The notes under the pieces were generated by a model, which searched no databases, was not told where the DNA came from, and saw nothing but the letters and a program-made list of their open reading frames with translations. DNA of 64,000 nt, taken from contig CAVYPX010000007.1 of NCBI GenBank assembly GCA_963770485.1, forward strand, positions 1 to 64,000. Reading direction: 5' to 3'. The first letter of the stretch is position 1; each line of letters opens with the position of its first letter. This document shows, piece after piece, positions 8,888 to 17,877 of this stretch. The DNA is from CAVVEC01 sp963770485. Lineage in GTDB: Bacteria; Acidobacteriota; Terriglobia; Terriglobales; Acidobacteriaceae. Both the position numbers and the translations under genes were made by a program.

Positions 8888-10507
8888 ATGTTCACGCTAA
8901 AACCCAGCGTTACGCTAAAAAACCTCGGTTTCTCGATCATATGCGCGGTAATACTTTGCGTTCTGCAGCCGTCGCTTGCAGCCCAGACAGACCAGGGGCT
9001 AGTCAGCGGCGTCGCGCAAAAGGGCATCAGCAATGCGACACTCTCGGATCAAGCTTGCCAGACGCGAGTAAACGACACGCCAGAAAAGCTCCTGGAATGC
9101 ATTCGACCGTCTGCGCTCTGGCAACATCTTGCCCACTTTCAGCAGATCGCTGACCACCATAAAGGATCCGACGGCCATGGCTATCGCGATACCGGAACGC
9201 CGGGGTACAAAGCGTCGGTGGACTACGTGGCGGGTCTGGTGCGCAAGGCTGGCTATAAGGTGACCATTCAGACCTATCAATACCAAGCTACGGAAGTAGT
9301 TGGCGTATCTCAGTTCAGTGCGTCAGACGAGAACTACGTCTTGATGCGCGACTGGGATGTGGCCAGGCTTTCCGGAGGAGGAACGGTGACGGCCCCGGTT
9401 CAACCCGTGGGCGGTTCCGGCAGTGGATGTCTCCCGAGTGACTTCGCCGGATTCATGCCCGGACATATTGCTCTGCTCGAGCGAGCAGCATGCAGCTACG
9501 ACGTGCAGGTGGCGAACTCTCAAGCAGCCGGCGCATCTGCGGTCGTGATCTATAACACGCCGGACGCGGGGCAAGATCAAGCCGGCGCGTTCGCCGATTC
9601 CGGCCAGAGTCACGGTACTGTTTTCCCAGCCCGGCTTAGCCGCCAGGTGAGCATCCCAGTGGTCGGTGTTGCCGCTTACAGCGTAGGCGCGGAATTGCAG
9701 CGACGATACGCATCCGGCAACCCGCCCCAGGTGCACATTGCGATTCGCACACAGCCCAAATCTGGCACGGACTACAACTTGATCGCCGAGTCACCCTTCG
9801 GAGATCCCCAACACACCGTCATCATTGAGGGGCACCTCGACTCCATCTACGGCGCCGGTATGCTGGACAACGCGTCCGGATCGACAACCATTCTGGAGAT
9901 TGCCCTGAACATGGCAAAGACATCCACGCGAAATCGGCTGCGCTACATCTGGTTTGGCGGCGAAGAACTCGGCTTGCTCGGCTCCGCGTATTACACCACG
10001 CACTTGAGTTCTGGCGAGAAGAAGCGCATCGTCTTCGACCTTGACGCGGACGTCACCGCCACGCCCAACTTCGACATGTATATTGCCGATCCCGCGACCG
10101 CGTGCAATGTCAACCAATTCCCTCCCAATGTCGTCCCCCAATCGAAAGTAGGCACTAAATTGTGGACCGACTACTTTAGTTCCATCGGAATTGTGTCTCA
10201 GTCCGCCCCGTTCGGAAACTGCGGAACAGACTCGAATTCTTTTGCTTTGATCGGTATCCCGGATACCGGCATTCTGACCATGCAGGATTGCTGTAAGTCG
10301 CAACCGGAAGTGGATATATGGGGCGGATTCCTGGGAAACTACGAAGGCAACATACCAAGCTCTGACGGCGGATGCTGCGATTATCCTGGGCGATGGTGCG
10401 ACAATCTCAGCAATAACGACCCGTTTGTCTTTGGCTTGGCGTCCAAGGCCACAGCGTACGTGACGCTCAAGCTTGCCAACCATCCATTTCGGACGCAGCG
10501 TCCCTGA
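8888..10507 (+). CDS. Secreted M28 family metallopeptidase with PA domain
   Basis: This is a predicted exported zinc aminopeptidase. An N-terminal signal peptide (about residues 1-32, ending SLAAQ) leads into a protease-associated insert around residues 170-290 (AACSYDVQVANSQAAGASAVV). The M28 core follows with GHLDS, MLDNASG and GGEELGLLGSAYY, which supply the first His, the bridging Asp and the catalytic and ligand Glu residues. A later acidic site is LDADV. In typical M28 enzymes the last ligand is a His in a PCYH..CD context; here the equivalent region reads GCCDYPGRWCDN with no His, so metal binding or activity may be altered. GGGG at about 8877-8880 serves as the ribosome site. Substrate is unknown. 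Confidence 0.85.
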   Translation: MFTLKPSVTLKNLGFSIICAVILCVLQPSLAAQTDQGLVSGVAQKGISNATLSDQACQTRVNDTPEKLLECIRPSALWQHLAHFQQIADHHKGSDGHGYRDTGTPGYKASVDYVAGLVRKAGYKVTIQTYQYQATEVVGVSQFSASDENYVLMRDWDVARLSGGGTVTAPVQPVGGSGSGCLPSDFAGFMPGHIALLERAACSYDVQVANSQAAGASAVVIYNTPDAGQDQAGAFADSGQSHGTVFPARLSRQVSIPVVGVAAYSVGAELQRRYASGNPPQVHIAIRTQPKSGTDYNLIAESPFGDPQHTVIIEGHLDSIYGAGMLDNASGSTTILEIALNMAKTSTRNRLRYIWFGGEELGLLGSAYYTTHLSSGEKKRIVFDLDADVTATPNFDMYIADPATACNVNQFPPNVVPQSKVGTKLWTDYFSSIGIVSQSAPFGNCGTDSNSFALIGIPDTGILTMQDCCKSQPEVDIWGGFLGNYEGNIPSSDGGCCDYPGRWCDNLSNNDPFVFGLASKATAYVTLKLANHPFRTQRP

Positions 10508-10609
10508 TGGGGAAGGTGAAGAGCCTTGCCCTGAGAGGCTGTGACTTTTTGAGTTCTAGCATTTCAGGATGACATGGCCTTTCACGAATTCACCGGCCCC
10601 CTCCAAAGC

Positions 10610-10821
10610 TGTCATCCTGAGCGAAGTTGTCGTGGGCGAAGCGCACGGCAACGCAGTCGAAGGACCCCTATGGTGCAATCGCCGCCAAGACGCCGCAGGG
10701 AATTCTCACCATCTTCCAGGAAGAATGCCTCGAAGCTGCCGGACCAAGCCTGGCGCTATAGGGATTCTTCGACTCCATGGGATGTTCGCTTCGCGAACTT
10801 CCCACTCCGCTCAGAATGACA
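10610..10821. repeat. TCATCC-type inverted-repeat element, no ORF
   Basis: The element is bounded by TGTCATCCTGAGCG (10610-10623) and, inverted at 10808-10821, TGTCATTCTGAGCG (13 of 14 match). Inside each end is a hairpin: GTTGTCGTG/CACGGCAAC at 10626-10652 and GTTCGC-TTC-GCGAAC extended by GGGA/TCCC at 10779-10803. It has the same end sequence and layout as the GIY-YIG element at 55994-56435 but carries no credible gene. A non-autonomous copy is the likely reading. Confidence 0.75.
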
Positions 10822-11049
10822 ATTCCTAGTGTGCCTGTGCCTTTATCAATCCGCTGCCATCCTGGGATACAGGAAAAAGTGACAGCCTCTGAGCCAATCC
10901 GAAGGGTTCGCGTCCCTTCTTTGGACGCCAACCTGGGCCGAGCGAGCGCCTGCCCCTGCTGGCTTCGCGGATGCCGGCCTTACGCCAGATTCTTCTCCCG
11001 GGGGCTGGCCCACCCTTTCCCGAGATTTCAGCGTACAGCGCGAGACTGC
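10822..11049. other. Intergenic repeat-rich stretch
   Basis: No gene is supported between the M28 peptidase and the next GloVer gene (10508-11294). Apart from the listed repeats there is another CAGGATGACA end-like motif at about 10565-10574 and a GGCTGGCCCACC segment near 11002 that resembles the sequence ahead of the second hairpin copy at 12780-12832. Confidence 0.5.
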
Positions 11050-11089
11050 GGGGTGCCCCATCCTTTCGCGTTCTGTGCGAAAGGGTGGG
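11050..11089 (+). repeat. REP-like hairpin with GTTCTGT loop, copy 1
   Basis: CCCATCCTTTCGC (11057-11069) pairs with GCGAAAGGGTGGG (11077-11089) around the loop GTTCTGT, with one G-T pair. A second copy at 12829-12863 keeps the loop but has compensating stem changes. Confidence 0.8.
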
Positions 11090-11294
11090 AGGCGAGAATT
11101 TCATGCCGCCGCCGCTTCCAATTTAGGGTGACGATGAAGCCGGAGCGGGACTGCGACGGATCCCTCGCTCCGCGCACCCGCCGCAGTGAAAAGCGGCCTG
11201 GAGAGCCATAGCCCCGTGTTATACTGCCCGCAGGATTCGGGCCCAGCTTTCCCCTTCCTCCCTGGCCCCACCGCTTGAAGCGAGGTAACGACCT

Positions 11295-12569
11295 ATGCGA
11301 CCAAAGGAATCCTGCTCCGCAGCCAAGGCAGTCTTCGCGATCTTCCTAACGTTCCTGGTGGCGGAAACACTGGCGGCCCAACCGGCACAGGCACAGACCT
11401 TCAAGGTGCTGCACACGTTTCACGGACCGAATGGTTATGGACCTGTGAGTGTGCTAATTAGGGACTCTGCTGGCAATCTGTATAGCACGACCGGCGCAGG
11501 CGGGACCGGAAAATGCGGATGTGGGACGGTGTTCAAGTTGAACAAGAACGGCCAGCAGATTTGGCTGTACAGCTTTAAGGGTCCGAACGGTGAGGACCCC
11601 TCCGCGGGTCTGCTGCGGGACGCGGCAGGGAACCTATTTGGCACCACTGCGGAAGGCGGCAAGGGCAACAACGAGTGTCCATTCAGGTGCGGAGTAGTGT
11701 TCAAGCTGGATAAGGCCCGGATAGAAACTGTCCTACACAAGTTCACCGGAGATCCGGACGGCTATTTTCCAGAGGCGCTTCTGGTTCAGGACTCATCAGG
11801 AGACCTTTACGGTACCACCTATCTAGGCGGCGCGCACGGCTCGGGGACGGTATTCAAGGTGGGCAAGCCGGGCAAGGAAACTGTGCTATACAGTTTTGCT
11901 GGCGCGCCCGATGGGGCGGCGCCCTACCCAGGGGTGACCCTGGATGGCGCAGGCAACTTGTATGGGGTAACCTCCGACGGCGGTACTGGGGGATCATGTG
12001 ACTTCGGCTGCGGCACGGTGTTTGAGGTAGATACGACCGGCAAGGAAACGATCCTGCACGATTTTGAAGCGGGCTCAGACGGAGCGGACCCAGACTCAGT
12101 GCTGCTTTTTGATTCAGAAGGAAATCTCTACGGAGCAACTGCAGCGGGCGGCAGCGGCGAGTGCGGCGGCACGGGCTGTGGCACGGTGTTTGAGCTATCG
12201 CCTCAGTCAGACGGAAGCTGGACGGAAAAGGTCCTCTATGCGTTCTGCTCCCTCTCGAACTGCGCAGACGGCGAGGAACCTGGCACAGGCCCGCTGGTTC
12301 GCGACGCGAATGGCACTATCTATGGGACTACATATTTCGGTGGCGTACATCGAAACTGCAATGGAGAGGCATGTGGGGTCATCTTCAAGTTAGACACCAG
12401 CGGTAAAGAGACCGTCCTGTATAGCTTTACCGGCGGGACAGATGGGGCGTTTCCGCTCGCGGGGTTAATAATGGACGCAGCCGGGACTCTTTATGGCACA
12501 GCGTACGGCCACGGTGACCCGAGTTGCAAGCCCGACGGGTGCGGCACCGTGTTTAAGATTGTCCCCTGA
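11295..12569 (+). CDS. Secreted GloVer protein with 7 repeats
   Basis: This predicted exported protein of 424 residues starts at ATG 11295 with GAGG about 9 nt upstream. The signal peptide has a basic start, core FAIFLTFLVAETLAA, and a cut likely at AQA-QTF. Seven GloVer units follow: AGNLYSTT, AGNLFGTT, SGDLYGTT, AGNLYGVT, EGNLYGAT, NGTIYGTT and AGTLYGTA. Each is followed by a glycine-rich loop and GTVFKxD...ETVLYSF. The chain begins with a half repeat (KVLHTF) and ends with the complementary half (GTVFKIVP). Extra Cys pairs in several loops (for example GKCGCG and CPFRC) could form disulfides outside the cytoplasm. No anchor domain follows. The role is unknown; a propeller that binds a ligand is an inference. 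Confidence 0.85.
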   Translation: MRPKESCSAAKAVFAIFLTFLVAETLAAQPAQAQTFKVLHTFHGPNGYGPVSVLIRDSAGNLYSTTGAGGTGKCGCGTVFKLNKNGQQIWLYSFKGPNGEDPSAGLLRDAAGNLFGTTAEGGKGNNECPFRCGVVFKLDKARIETVLHKFTGDPDGYFPEALLVQDSSGDLYGTTYLGGAHGSGTVFKVGKPGKETVLYSFAGAPDGAAPYPGVTLDGAGNLYGVTSDGGTGGSCDFGCGTVFEVDTTGKETILHDFEAGSDGADPDSVLLFDSEGNLYGATAAGGSGECGGTGCGTVFELSPQSDGSWTEKVLYAFCSLSNCADGEEPGTGPLVRDANGTIYGTTYFGGVHRNCNGEACGVIFKLDTSGKETVLYSFTGGTDGAFPLAGLIMDAAGTLYGTAYGHGDPSCKPDGCGTVFKIVP

Positions 12570-12828
12570 GAATAGCCACAAGCAGGCACAGTACGATCCG
12601 CGATGAGGGGGGCACCTTTATTCAGACCTCTCAACTACAGTCCGGCTACTTCCGCTTCGTTGTCGGAAATGTACCAAGCCGGTCACCTTGTCCTGGCCCT
12701 TGGCACATGTTAGGAGTTGTTATGTGCGGCCCGCATTTCGAGGAGTTGAGAGATGCGGTGACCATGCCGAGGTTTGGACGGGTGGCCCGCATCTCGTGGC
12801 CAGTATAGCTTTGAGACAGGGATTTGGG

Positions 12829-12863
12829 GTGCCCCATTTCTCGCGTTCTGTGCGAGAAGTGGG
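12829..12863 (+). repeat. REP-like hairpin with GTTCTGT loop, copy 2
   Basis: CCCATTTCTCGC (12833-12844) pairs with GCGAGAAGTGGG (12852-12863) around the same GTTCTGT loop as the copy at 11050. Two stem pairs differ between copies by changes on both sides. Confidence 0.8.
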
Positions 12864-12989
12864 GGGCGCCAGGACCGGTTACGCCGTGCGGATCTTCATT
12901 TTCAGCACCTGCCAGTCGTTCACGTGCACCGTTCCGGTCTCGCCATACGCGTAAAAGCGGAAACTGCTCCAGGGCCACTGCTCGGGACC

Positions 12990-13023
12990 GGTGGCCCACT
13001 CAAGCCCGGTTTTGGCTTGAGTG
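12990..13023 (+). repeat. Dispersed palindrome, copy 2 of GGTGGCC/CACTCAAGCC
   Basis: Its 34 nt are identical to 8784-8817, with stem arms at 12997-13006 and 13014-13023. Confidence 0.85.
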
Positions 13024-13096
13024 GGGCAGTTCGGATGTAAGCTGGCCTCGTGCCCCGGGACTGACGCCATTTCACGCATCCGGACGGAAGCCGCCG

Positions 13097-14389
13097 TTAC
13101 GCCAGATTCTTCTCCCGCTTGTACAGATCGAACGCCTCCAGAAAGCGGTCGATCTCGCTCTTCTGCAGATAATACGGCGTGGACAATCGCAGCTTCGAAG
13201 GCTCCCCGCCCCGGATGCGGATCTTGTGTTTGGTCCACATCCAGTTCTCCATATCCATGCGCTGCAATGGGGGCGCGTTCACCGTGGCGATGGCGCAACG
13301 CAGCGCCGCATCCGGCGAAGTCCAGGATTCCGCGCCGCGCTTGATCATCTCGCCCAGGATGTAGTCGCACAGCTCGCGATGACGCTTCTCAATGCGATCC
13401 ATGCCGATGTCGTTCGCCATTTGAATGGCGGCGAGCAGCCCCCACAGCGCCGGCACATTCGAGGAGCCGATCCGCTGAAAGCGTTCGGCGCGCAGCTTCG
13501 AATCTTCCCAGCCTTCGGTCGCAATCGTATTCCACACCCGGTCGATCACCTCGTCCCGCACATAGAGGAAGCCGCTGCCTTTCGGCGCCTGTAGCCACTT
13601 GTGCGGGCTCGAGGAATACAGATCGCAGCCCAGGTCACGCACGTTCAGGCGCATCATGCCGGTGACGTGGGCTCCATCCACCGCCGACAAAATATTCCTG
13701 GAGCGGGCCAGCGCACAGAGTTCCTTCGCCGGTAGAACCACGCCCGTCACCGTCGTGATGTGACTGAAGAACATGACGCGCGTGCGCTTGCTGATGGCGT
13801 CCTCAAATAGGTTCAAAACTTGGGCGGAGTCCTTAACCGGTTTGGGCAGCGTAACTTCTTTGACCGCGATTCCGTAGCGCTTGGCTTTCAACTGCCAGGG
13901 TTGCTCGCCGCCGGGATGCTCCTGATCGGTCATGAGCACTTCGTCCCCGGCCTTCATATCAATCCCATTGGCAATGTAGCTGTTGCCCTCCGTGGCATTT
14001 CGCACCAAGGCAATTTCGTCGCGCGTCGAGCCCACGAGTTGGGCCAGCGGATCACGGAATTCGTTCCACGCAGCGTAGCCCCAGATCGGATAATCTTCAG
14101 GGTCGTGCTGATCCATTTTTTCTGTGATGGTGTAGGCGTCAAAAATGGCCCGCAGCACGGGCGCCGGGCTGGAACCCACGGTTCCGTTGTTCAAATAAAC
14201 CTCATCTTCTGGAATCAGAAACTGCTTTCGCAGATCAGCCCAGTAGGAATCTGGATTGCTGTCATATAAAGCGCGGTCGGGAAGGGCCGCAGGGGTTTTA
14301 TCGAGCTGGGCGAACAGGGCACGGGGAAATGCCACAGCAGCAGCAAATCCGGTGGTTGCGGAGAGAAAGCGGCGGCGGTCGAGCAACAA
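13097..14389 (-). CDS. Tat-exported class V aminotransferase
   Basis: This is a PLP-dependent fold-type I enzyme of the class V/isopenicillin-N-epimerase-like group, acting outside the cytoplasm. The N-terminus DRRRFLSATTGFAAA is a twin-arginine signal, consistent with tatA/tatC encoded at 21.6 kb. YLNNGTVGSSPAPV is the N-terminal substrate/PLP region, DGAHVTGMM carries the PLP-ring Asp, and SSSPHKWLQAPKG holds the Schiff-base Lys at about residue 264. Translation must use TTG: two TTG codons in a row lie 3 and 6 nt after AGGAGG, so the second (14386) is equally likely. About 430 residues is normal for the family. The substrate is unknown; cysteine desulfurase activity is less likely because the Cys loop of NifS is absent. 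Confidence 0.88.
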   Translation of the reverse strand: MLLDRRRFLSATTGFAAAVAFPRALFAQLDKTPAALPDRALYDSNPDSYWADLRKQFLIPEDEVYLNNGTVGSSPAPVLRAIFDAYTITEKMDQHDPEDYPIWGYAAWNEFRDPLAQLVGSTRDEIALVRNATEGNSYIANGIDMKAGDEVLMTDQEHPGGEQPWQLKAKRYGIAVKEVTLPKPVKDSAQVLNLFEDAISKRTRVMFFSHITTVTGVVLPAKELCALARSRNILSAVDGAHVTGMMRLNVRDLGCDLYSSSPHKWLQAPKGSGFLYVRDEVIDRVWNTIATEGWEDSKLRAERFQRIGSSNVPALWGLLAAIQMANDIGMDRIEKRHRELCDYILGEMIKRGAESWTSPDAALRCAIATVNAPPLQRMDMENWMWTKHKIRIRGGEPSKLRLSTPYYLQKSEIDRFLEAFDLYKREKNLA

Positions 14390-14546
14390 GCACCTCCTGA
14401 TAAATGGGAACGCGCTATGTTACGACCCTGCCGCCAGCATAGCAAGACCGCCGGGGAGCATTTTCCAAAGAGACACTCTGAGGCGTCGCCGACTCATTCG
14501 CGGAGTTTGCGAATAAACGGGGCTATGACCGCTTGGTGCGGCTTGC

Positions 14547-17500
14547 TCATTCTTCCTCGTCATCTCCTTCTGGCATCTTCGAGTGTGGCGGGAGATGAAC
14601 CTCCGGCAAGTTCGCGTCGTGGAGCTGGCGATTGAGCGCCACCAGATCGGTGCTCCTGAGTTCGTCCCACTGTTTCATCACCGCCGAAAGATCGCGTTCC
14701 GTCCCAGCGGCCGCCTCGGTTTGAGCTGTAGTTGGAATCGCATCGACTTGATCCACCTGGCCGTAGAGCGTTCCCACCCGGCTATTCAAACGGCTGAGAG
14801 ATAGTTCCGGCTCATCCGCTCCCAGAGTTGGCGCCGGTTTCCCCAAGACTACAGCGATCTTCTCATCGAGCGCCTTGACCGATTCAGCCAGCGCACCACT
14901 CGCCTGCGATGAGATCTTCTGCAGTTGTTCGCGGACCGAGCGCGCCTCCGTGACGGCTTGGGAACTCCGGGTTAACAGAGAAGCCAGGCGCATTTCCAGC
15001 TCCAACTGTTGCTCGAGCCCGGCGGGCGGCACGTTCACACGAGGATCCATCTTTACTGTGAGTGGTGCGGTGTAGCTACGTCCATTCACCGTGAGCCGGA
15101 TCGTGTATTGTCCCGGAAGGACTGCAGGGCCGAGCGGCAGCCGCGGCGTGTCGTGCGGAACCGCCGAAATCGGATACTCGTGCCGCAGCGAATCGGGAGC
15201 CGGATAGCGCAGGTCCCAGACCCAGCGATGCATGCCCGCCGTCGCGGAGAGGATCTTCGGCATGCGGATCCAGTAGAGCGGGATCGATTGCTTCTCGAGT
15301 TCAGCCAGAGTCACATCCGGCTGATCCGTGCTCGAGTAACGGCGCACCAGCTTGCCCTGTGCATCGAGGATTTCCAGCGTGACCGGGCCGGAAGCAGCCC
15401 GCGTCAGGAAGTAATCGAGGACGGCGCCGTCGGGCGGATTCTCAGCCGCCGGCTCATCCGGCGGGAGCGGCGTGTCCGGATAGGTGCTGCGCCGGACCCG
15501 GTAAGCCGGTGCGGGTTGGAACAGATAAGCCTCGGATTCGGCCACGGGTTCAGTGAACTGTCGCAGCGGCGTGATGTCGTCGAGTATCCAGAACCCACGC
15601 CCGTGCGTACCCACAATCAGATCATCGTCATGAATCCACAGATCGCGCATTGAGGTGTGCGGCAGGTTCAATTGCAGCGATTGCCAGTGATCGCCGTCGT
15701 CAAACGAAACCCACACAGCGGTCTCCGTGCCGGAAAACAGCAGGCCCTTGCGGAGCGGGTCTTCGCGCACGGTGTCAACCGGCGCGTTGTCCGGCAAGCC
15801 GTGGGTGATCAACTGCCACGTCTTGCCGCCATCGTGGGTGCGGTAGATGTAGGGATGCAGATCGTCGATCCTGAATCGGCTCACCGAGGCGTAGGCGGAC
15901 TGATCGTCGAAATGCGAAGCCTCGATCTGTGTCACCTTGCTCCACGGAGTCAGTTCGGGCGGAGTAATGTTGTTCCAGTTTTTTCCGCCGTCTCGCGTTA
16001 TCCAGATCAGTCCGTCATTGGTTCCCGCCCAAAGAGTATTCACGTTCTTGAACGATGGACCGAGCGCATAAATTACGCCGCGCTGCTTGCCGGCATCGGG
16101 ATTCCTGCTGGCAAGGCTGCCCACGCTGGGCGGAACTCCGGGATCCGGGCGCGTGAGATCTGGGCTGATGATTTGCCAGGAATGCCCGCCATCCATCGTT
16201 TTGAAGAGCACGTTGGCGGCATAGTAAAGCGTGTGCGGGTCGAGCGGCGAGAACATGAGGGGCTGCGTGCGATCGGCGCGGTACTTGGGGTCGCGCAGTG
16301 GAATGGGAGTGATGTTTTGCACCTGGCCGGTGGACCAATGGTATTTTGAGACCTCGTTCCGGCCGCCTCCGTAAACTATGTCGGGATCAAGCGGGTCAGG
16401 CGCCACGTAGCCATACTCGATGACGCCCACGGGACGCCAGTCGCGAAGCGTGATCTCACCATCGTTGCCACGGCTCGAAATACATACCGACCCGCTTTCC
16501 TGCTGTCCGCCGCAAACCCGGTAAGGGAATGTATTGCTGGCCATCACGTGGTACAGTTGCGCCGTGGGCTGGTTGTACCACGAACTCCACGTCGCACCGC
16601 CGTTGACGCTCACAATCGCGCCCTGATCGCTTACCAGCAGAATAATCTTCGGGTTCTCGGGATTGATCCACAGGTTCTGGTAGTCATCGCCGCCGGGTGC
16701 GCCACGAAAACTCATCCAGGTTTTACCGCCATCCGTCGAGCGCATGGTTACCATGCTCGCAACATAGACGACATCGGGATTCTTGGGATCCACCTTCGGA
16801 ACCGGAAGCTCCCCTCCGCCACCGATGCGCGTAGCGGGACGTGGATCCGTCGTAGCCAGATACCAGTTCTCGCCTGCGTCGTCGGAGCGGTACACGCCCA
16901 GCCCTGCGGTCACGCTGAAATCTCCAGGCTGGGCTGCGGAAATTGTGGCATAAAGCCGGCGCGGCTCGCTTGCTGCGATGGCAACATTGACGTGCACCAG
17001 GTTCTTCGGCAGGCCATTGTTCAGCGGATGCCAGGTGCTGCCGCCATCCGTGGATTTGAAAAGGACGTCGCCGGTCCCGCGCAAGAAGTTGTGATCCTCC
17101 CACGGACCCTCGCGTATGTCCCACAGGCACCCATAGAGCACATCGGGATTCGAGGGATCCATCTCCACGTCGGACCCACCTGTGCTTTCGTCCTTGTAGA
17201 GGACCTTCTGCCACGTCTCGCCGCCATCGGTCGAGCGGAAAATTCCACGTTCTTCGCTCGGACCGTAGGGATGGCCCAACACCGCCACGAACAATCGGTT
17301 GGCATCGCGCGGGTCAACCACGAGCGCAGAAATCTGCTGCCCATCACGCAAGCCAAGGTGAGTCCATGTCTTTCCCCCATCGGTAGATTTGTAGATTCCA
17401 TTGCCGATCGAAAGATCAGGGCGGTGCAGCCCTTCGCCGCTCGCGACATAAACGATATCGGGATTGGAGGGAGCTACCGCGATCGCACCAATCGACTGGG

Positions 17501-17771
17501 TCGGTTCTTGATCGAAGATTGGCGTCCACGTCCGGCCGTAGTCATCCGACTTCCACACACCGCCATTCACCGCGCCGACGTAAAAGACATTGGGTTGGCT
17601 TGCGACTCCAATGGCGGCTCGCGTTCGGCCGCCGCGGAACGGCCCAATCATCCGCCACCTCATTTCCTGATACATGCTTTCGGGATACTGTTCCGCTTGG
17701 CTGACGCTCGCAAAAAAGAAGGCCAGGCTGCAGGCGAGGACAATCAGGAGAAGATGATGAACTCGAATCAA
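14547..17771 (-). CDS. Large secreted BNR/sortilin-like repeat protein
   Basis: This exported protein of about 1,074 residues is made of BNR/Asp-box repeats: GVWKSDDYGRTWTPI, GIYKSTDGGKTWTHLG, GIFRSTDGGETWQKV, TDGGSTWHPL and GVYRSDDAGENW, with further copies to about residue 730. This is the VPS10/sortilin or glycosidase-like propeller seen in secreted acidobacterial proteins. The C-terminal third has an Ig-like stretch (PLTVKMDPRVNVP) and a helical segment. The start is TTG at 17771: it has GGAGGT 6 nt upstream and gives a clean signal peptide (RVHHLLLIVLACSLAFFFA), whereas ATG at 17825 adds a stretch without a ribosome site. No catalytic residues can be assigned; carbohydrate or peptide binding is inference. 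Confidence 0.85.
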   Translation of the reverse strand: MIRVHHLLLIVLACSLAFFFASVSQAEQYPESMYQEMRWRMIGPFRGGRTRAAIGVASQPNVFYVGAVNGGVWKSDDYGRTWTPIFDQEPTQSIGAIAVAPSNPDIVYVASGEGLHRPDLSIGNGIYKSTDGGKTWTHLGLRDGQQISALVVDPRDANRLFVAVLGHPYGPSEERGIFRSTDGGETWQKVLYKDESTGGSDVEMDPSNPDVLYGCLWDIREGPWEDHNFLRGTGDVLFKSTDGGSTWHPLNNGLPKNLVHVNVAIAASEPRRLYATISAAQPGDFSVTAGLGVYRSDDAGENWYLATTDPRPATRIGGGGELPVPKVDPKNPDVVYVASMVTMRSTDGGKTWMSFRGAPGGDDYQNLWINPENPKIILLVSDQGAIVSVNGGATWSSWYNQPTAQLYHVMASNTFPYRVCGGQQESGSVCISSRGNDGEITLRDWRPVGVIEYGYVAPDPLDPDIVYGGGRNEVSKYHWSTGQVQNITPIPLRDPKYRADRTQPLMFSPLDPHTLYYAANVLFKTMDGGHSWQIISPDLTRPDPGVPPSVGSLASRNPDAGKQRGVIYALGPSFKNVNTLWAGTNDGLIWITRDGGKNWNNITPPELTPWSKVTQIEASHFDDQSAYASVSRFRIDDLHPYIYRTHDGGKTWQLITHGLPDNAPVDTVREDPLRKGLLFSGTETAVWVSFDDGDHWQSLQLNLPHTSMRDLWIHDDDLIVGTHGRGFWILDDITPLRQFTEPVAESEAYLFQPAPAYRVRRSTYPDTPLPPDEPAAENPPDGAVLDYFLTRAASGPVTLEILDAQGKLVRRYSSTDQPDVTLAELEKQSIPLYWIRMPKILSATAGMHRWVWDLRYPAPDSLRHEYPISAVPHDTPRLPLGPAVLPGQYTIRLTVNGRSYTAPLTVKMDPRVNVPPAGLEQQLELEMRLASLLTRSSQAVTEARSVREQLQKISSQASGALAESVKALDEKIAVVLGKPAPTLGADEPELSLSRLNSRVGTLYGQVDQVDAIPTTAQTEAAAGTERDLSAVMKQWDELRSTDLVALNRQLHDANLPEVHLPPHSKMPEGDDEEE

Positions 17772-17777
17772 AGTCGG

Positions 17778-17783
17778 ACCTCC
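17778..17783 (-). promoter_or_regulatory. Ribosome binding site fixing a TTG start
   Basis: The minus strand reads GGAGGT six nucleotides before TTG at 17771. This supports the non-ATG start of the BNR protein. Confidence 0.7.
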
Positions 17784-17877
17784 GCGAGGTGTCAAGGATG
17801 AAGACCAAAGAATAAATGAAGTCACGACGGAAGACGAATCCCCAGACCAGGTGAAACCTCACCGAGCAGGTGGGTTC

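Larger units (their letters stand above)
12570..13096. other. Intergenic region with REP-like repeats only
   Basis: This gap separates two convergent genes. It contains the two hairpin repeats listed below it and no plausible gene; the ORFs that cross it are read-through of repeat sequence. No U-tract terminator was recognised. Confidence 0.6.

Noticed and set aside
10561..10931. ORFs of 80-90 residues across the TCATCC element
   Set aside because: They are made of the hairpin repeat itself and differ from the GIY-YIG ORF of the full element.
16548..17801. 417-residue ORF on the plus strand
   Set aside because: It is antisense to the BNR repeat protein and reflects its codon pattern only.
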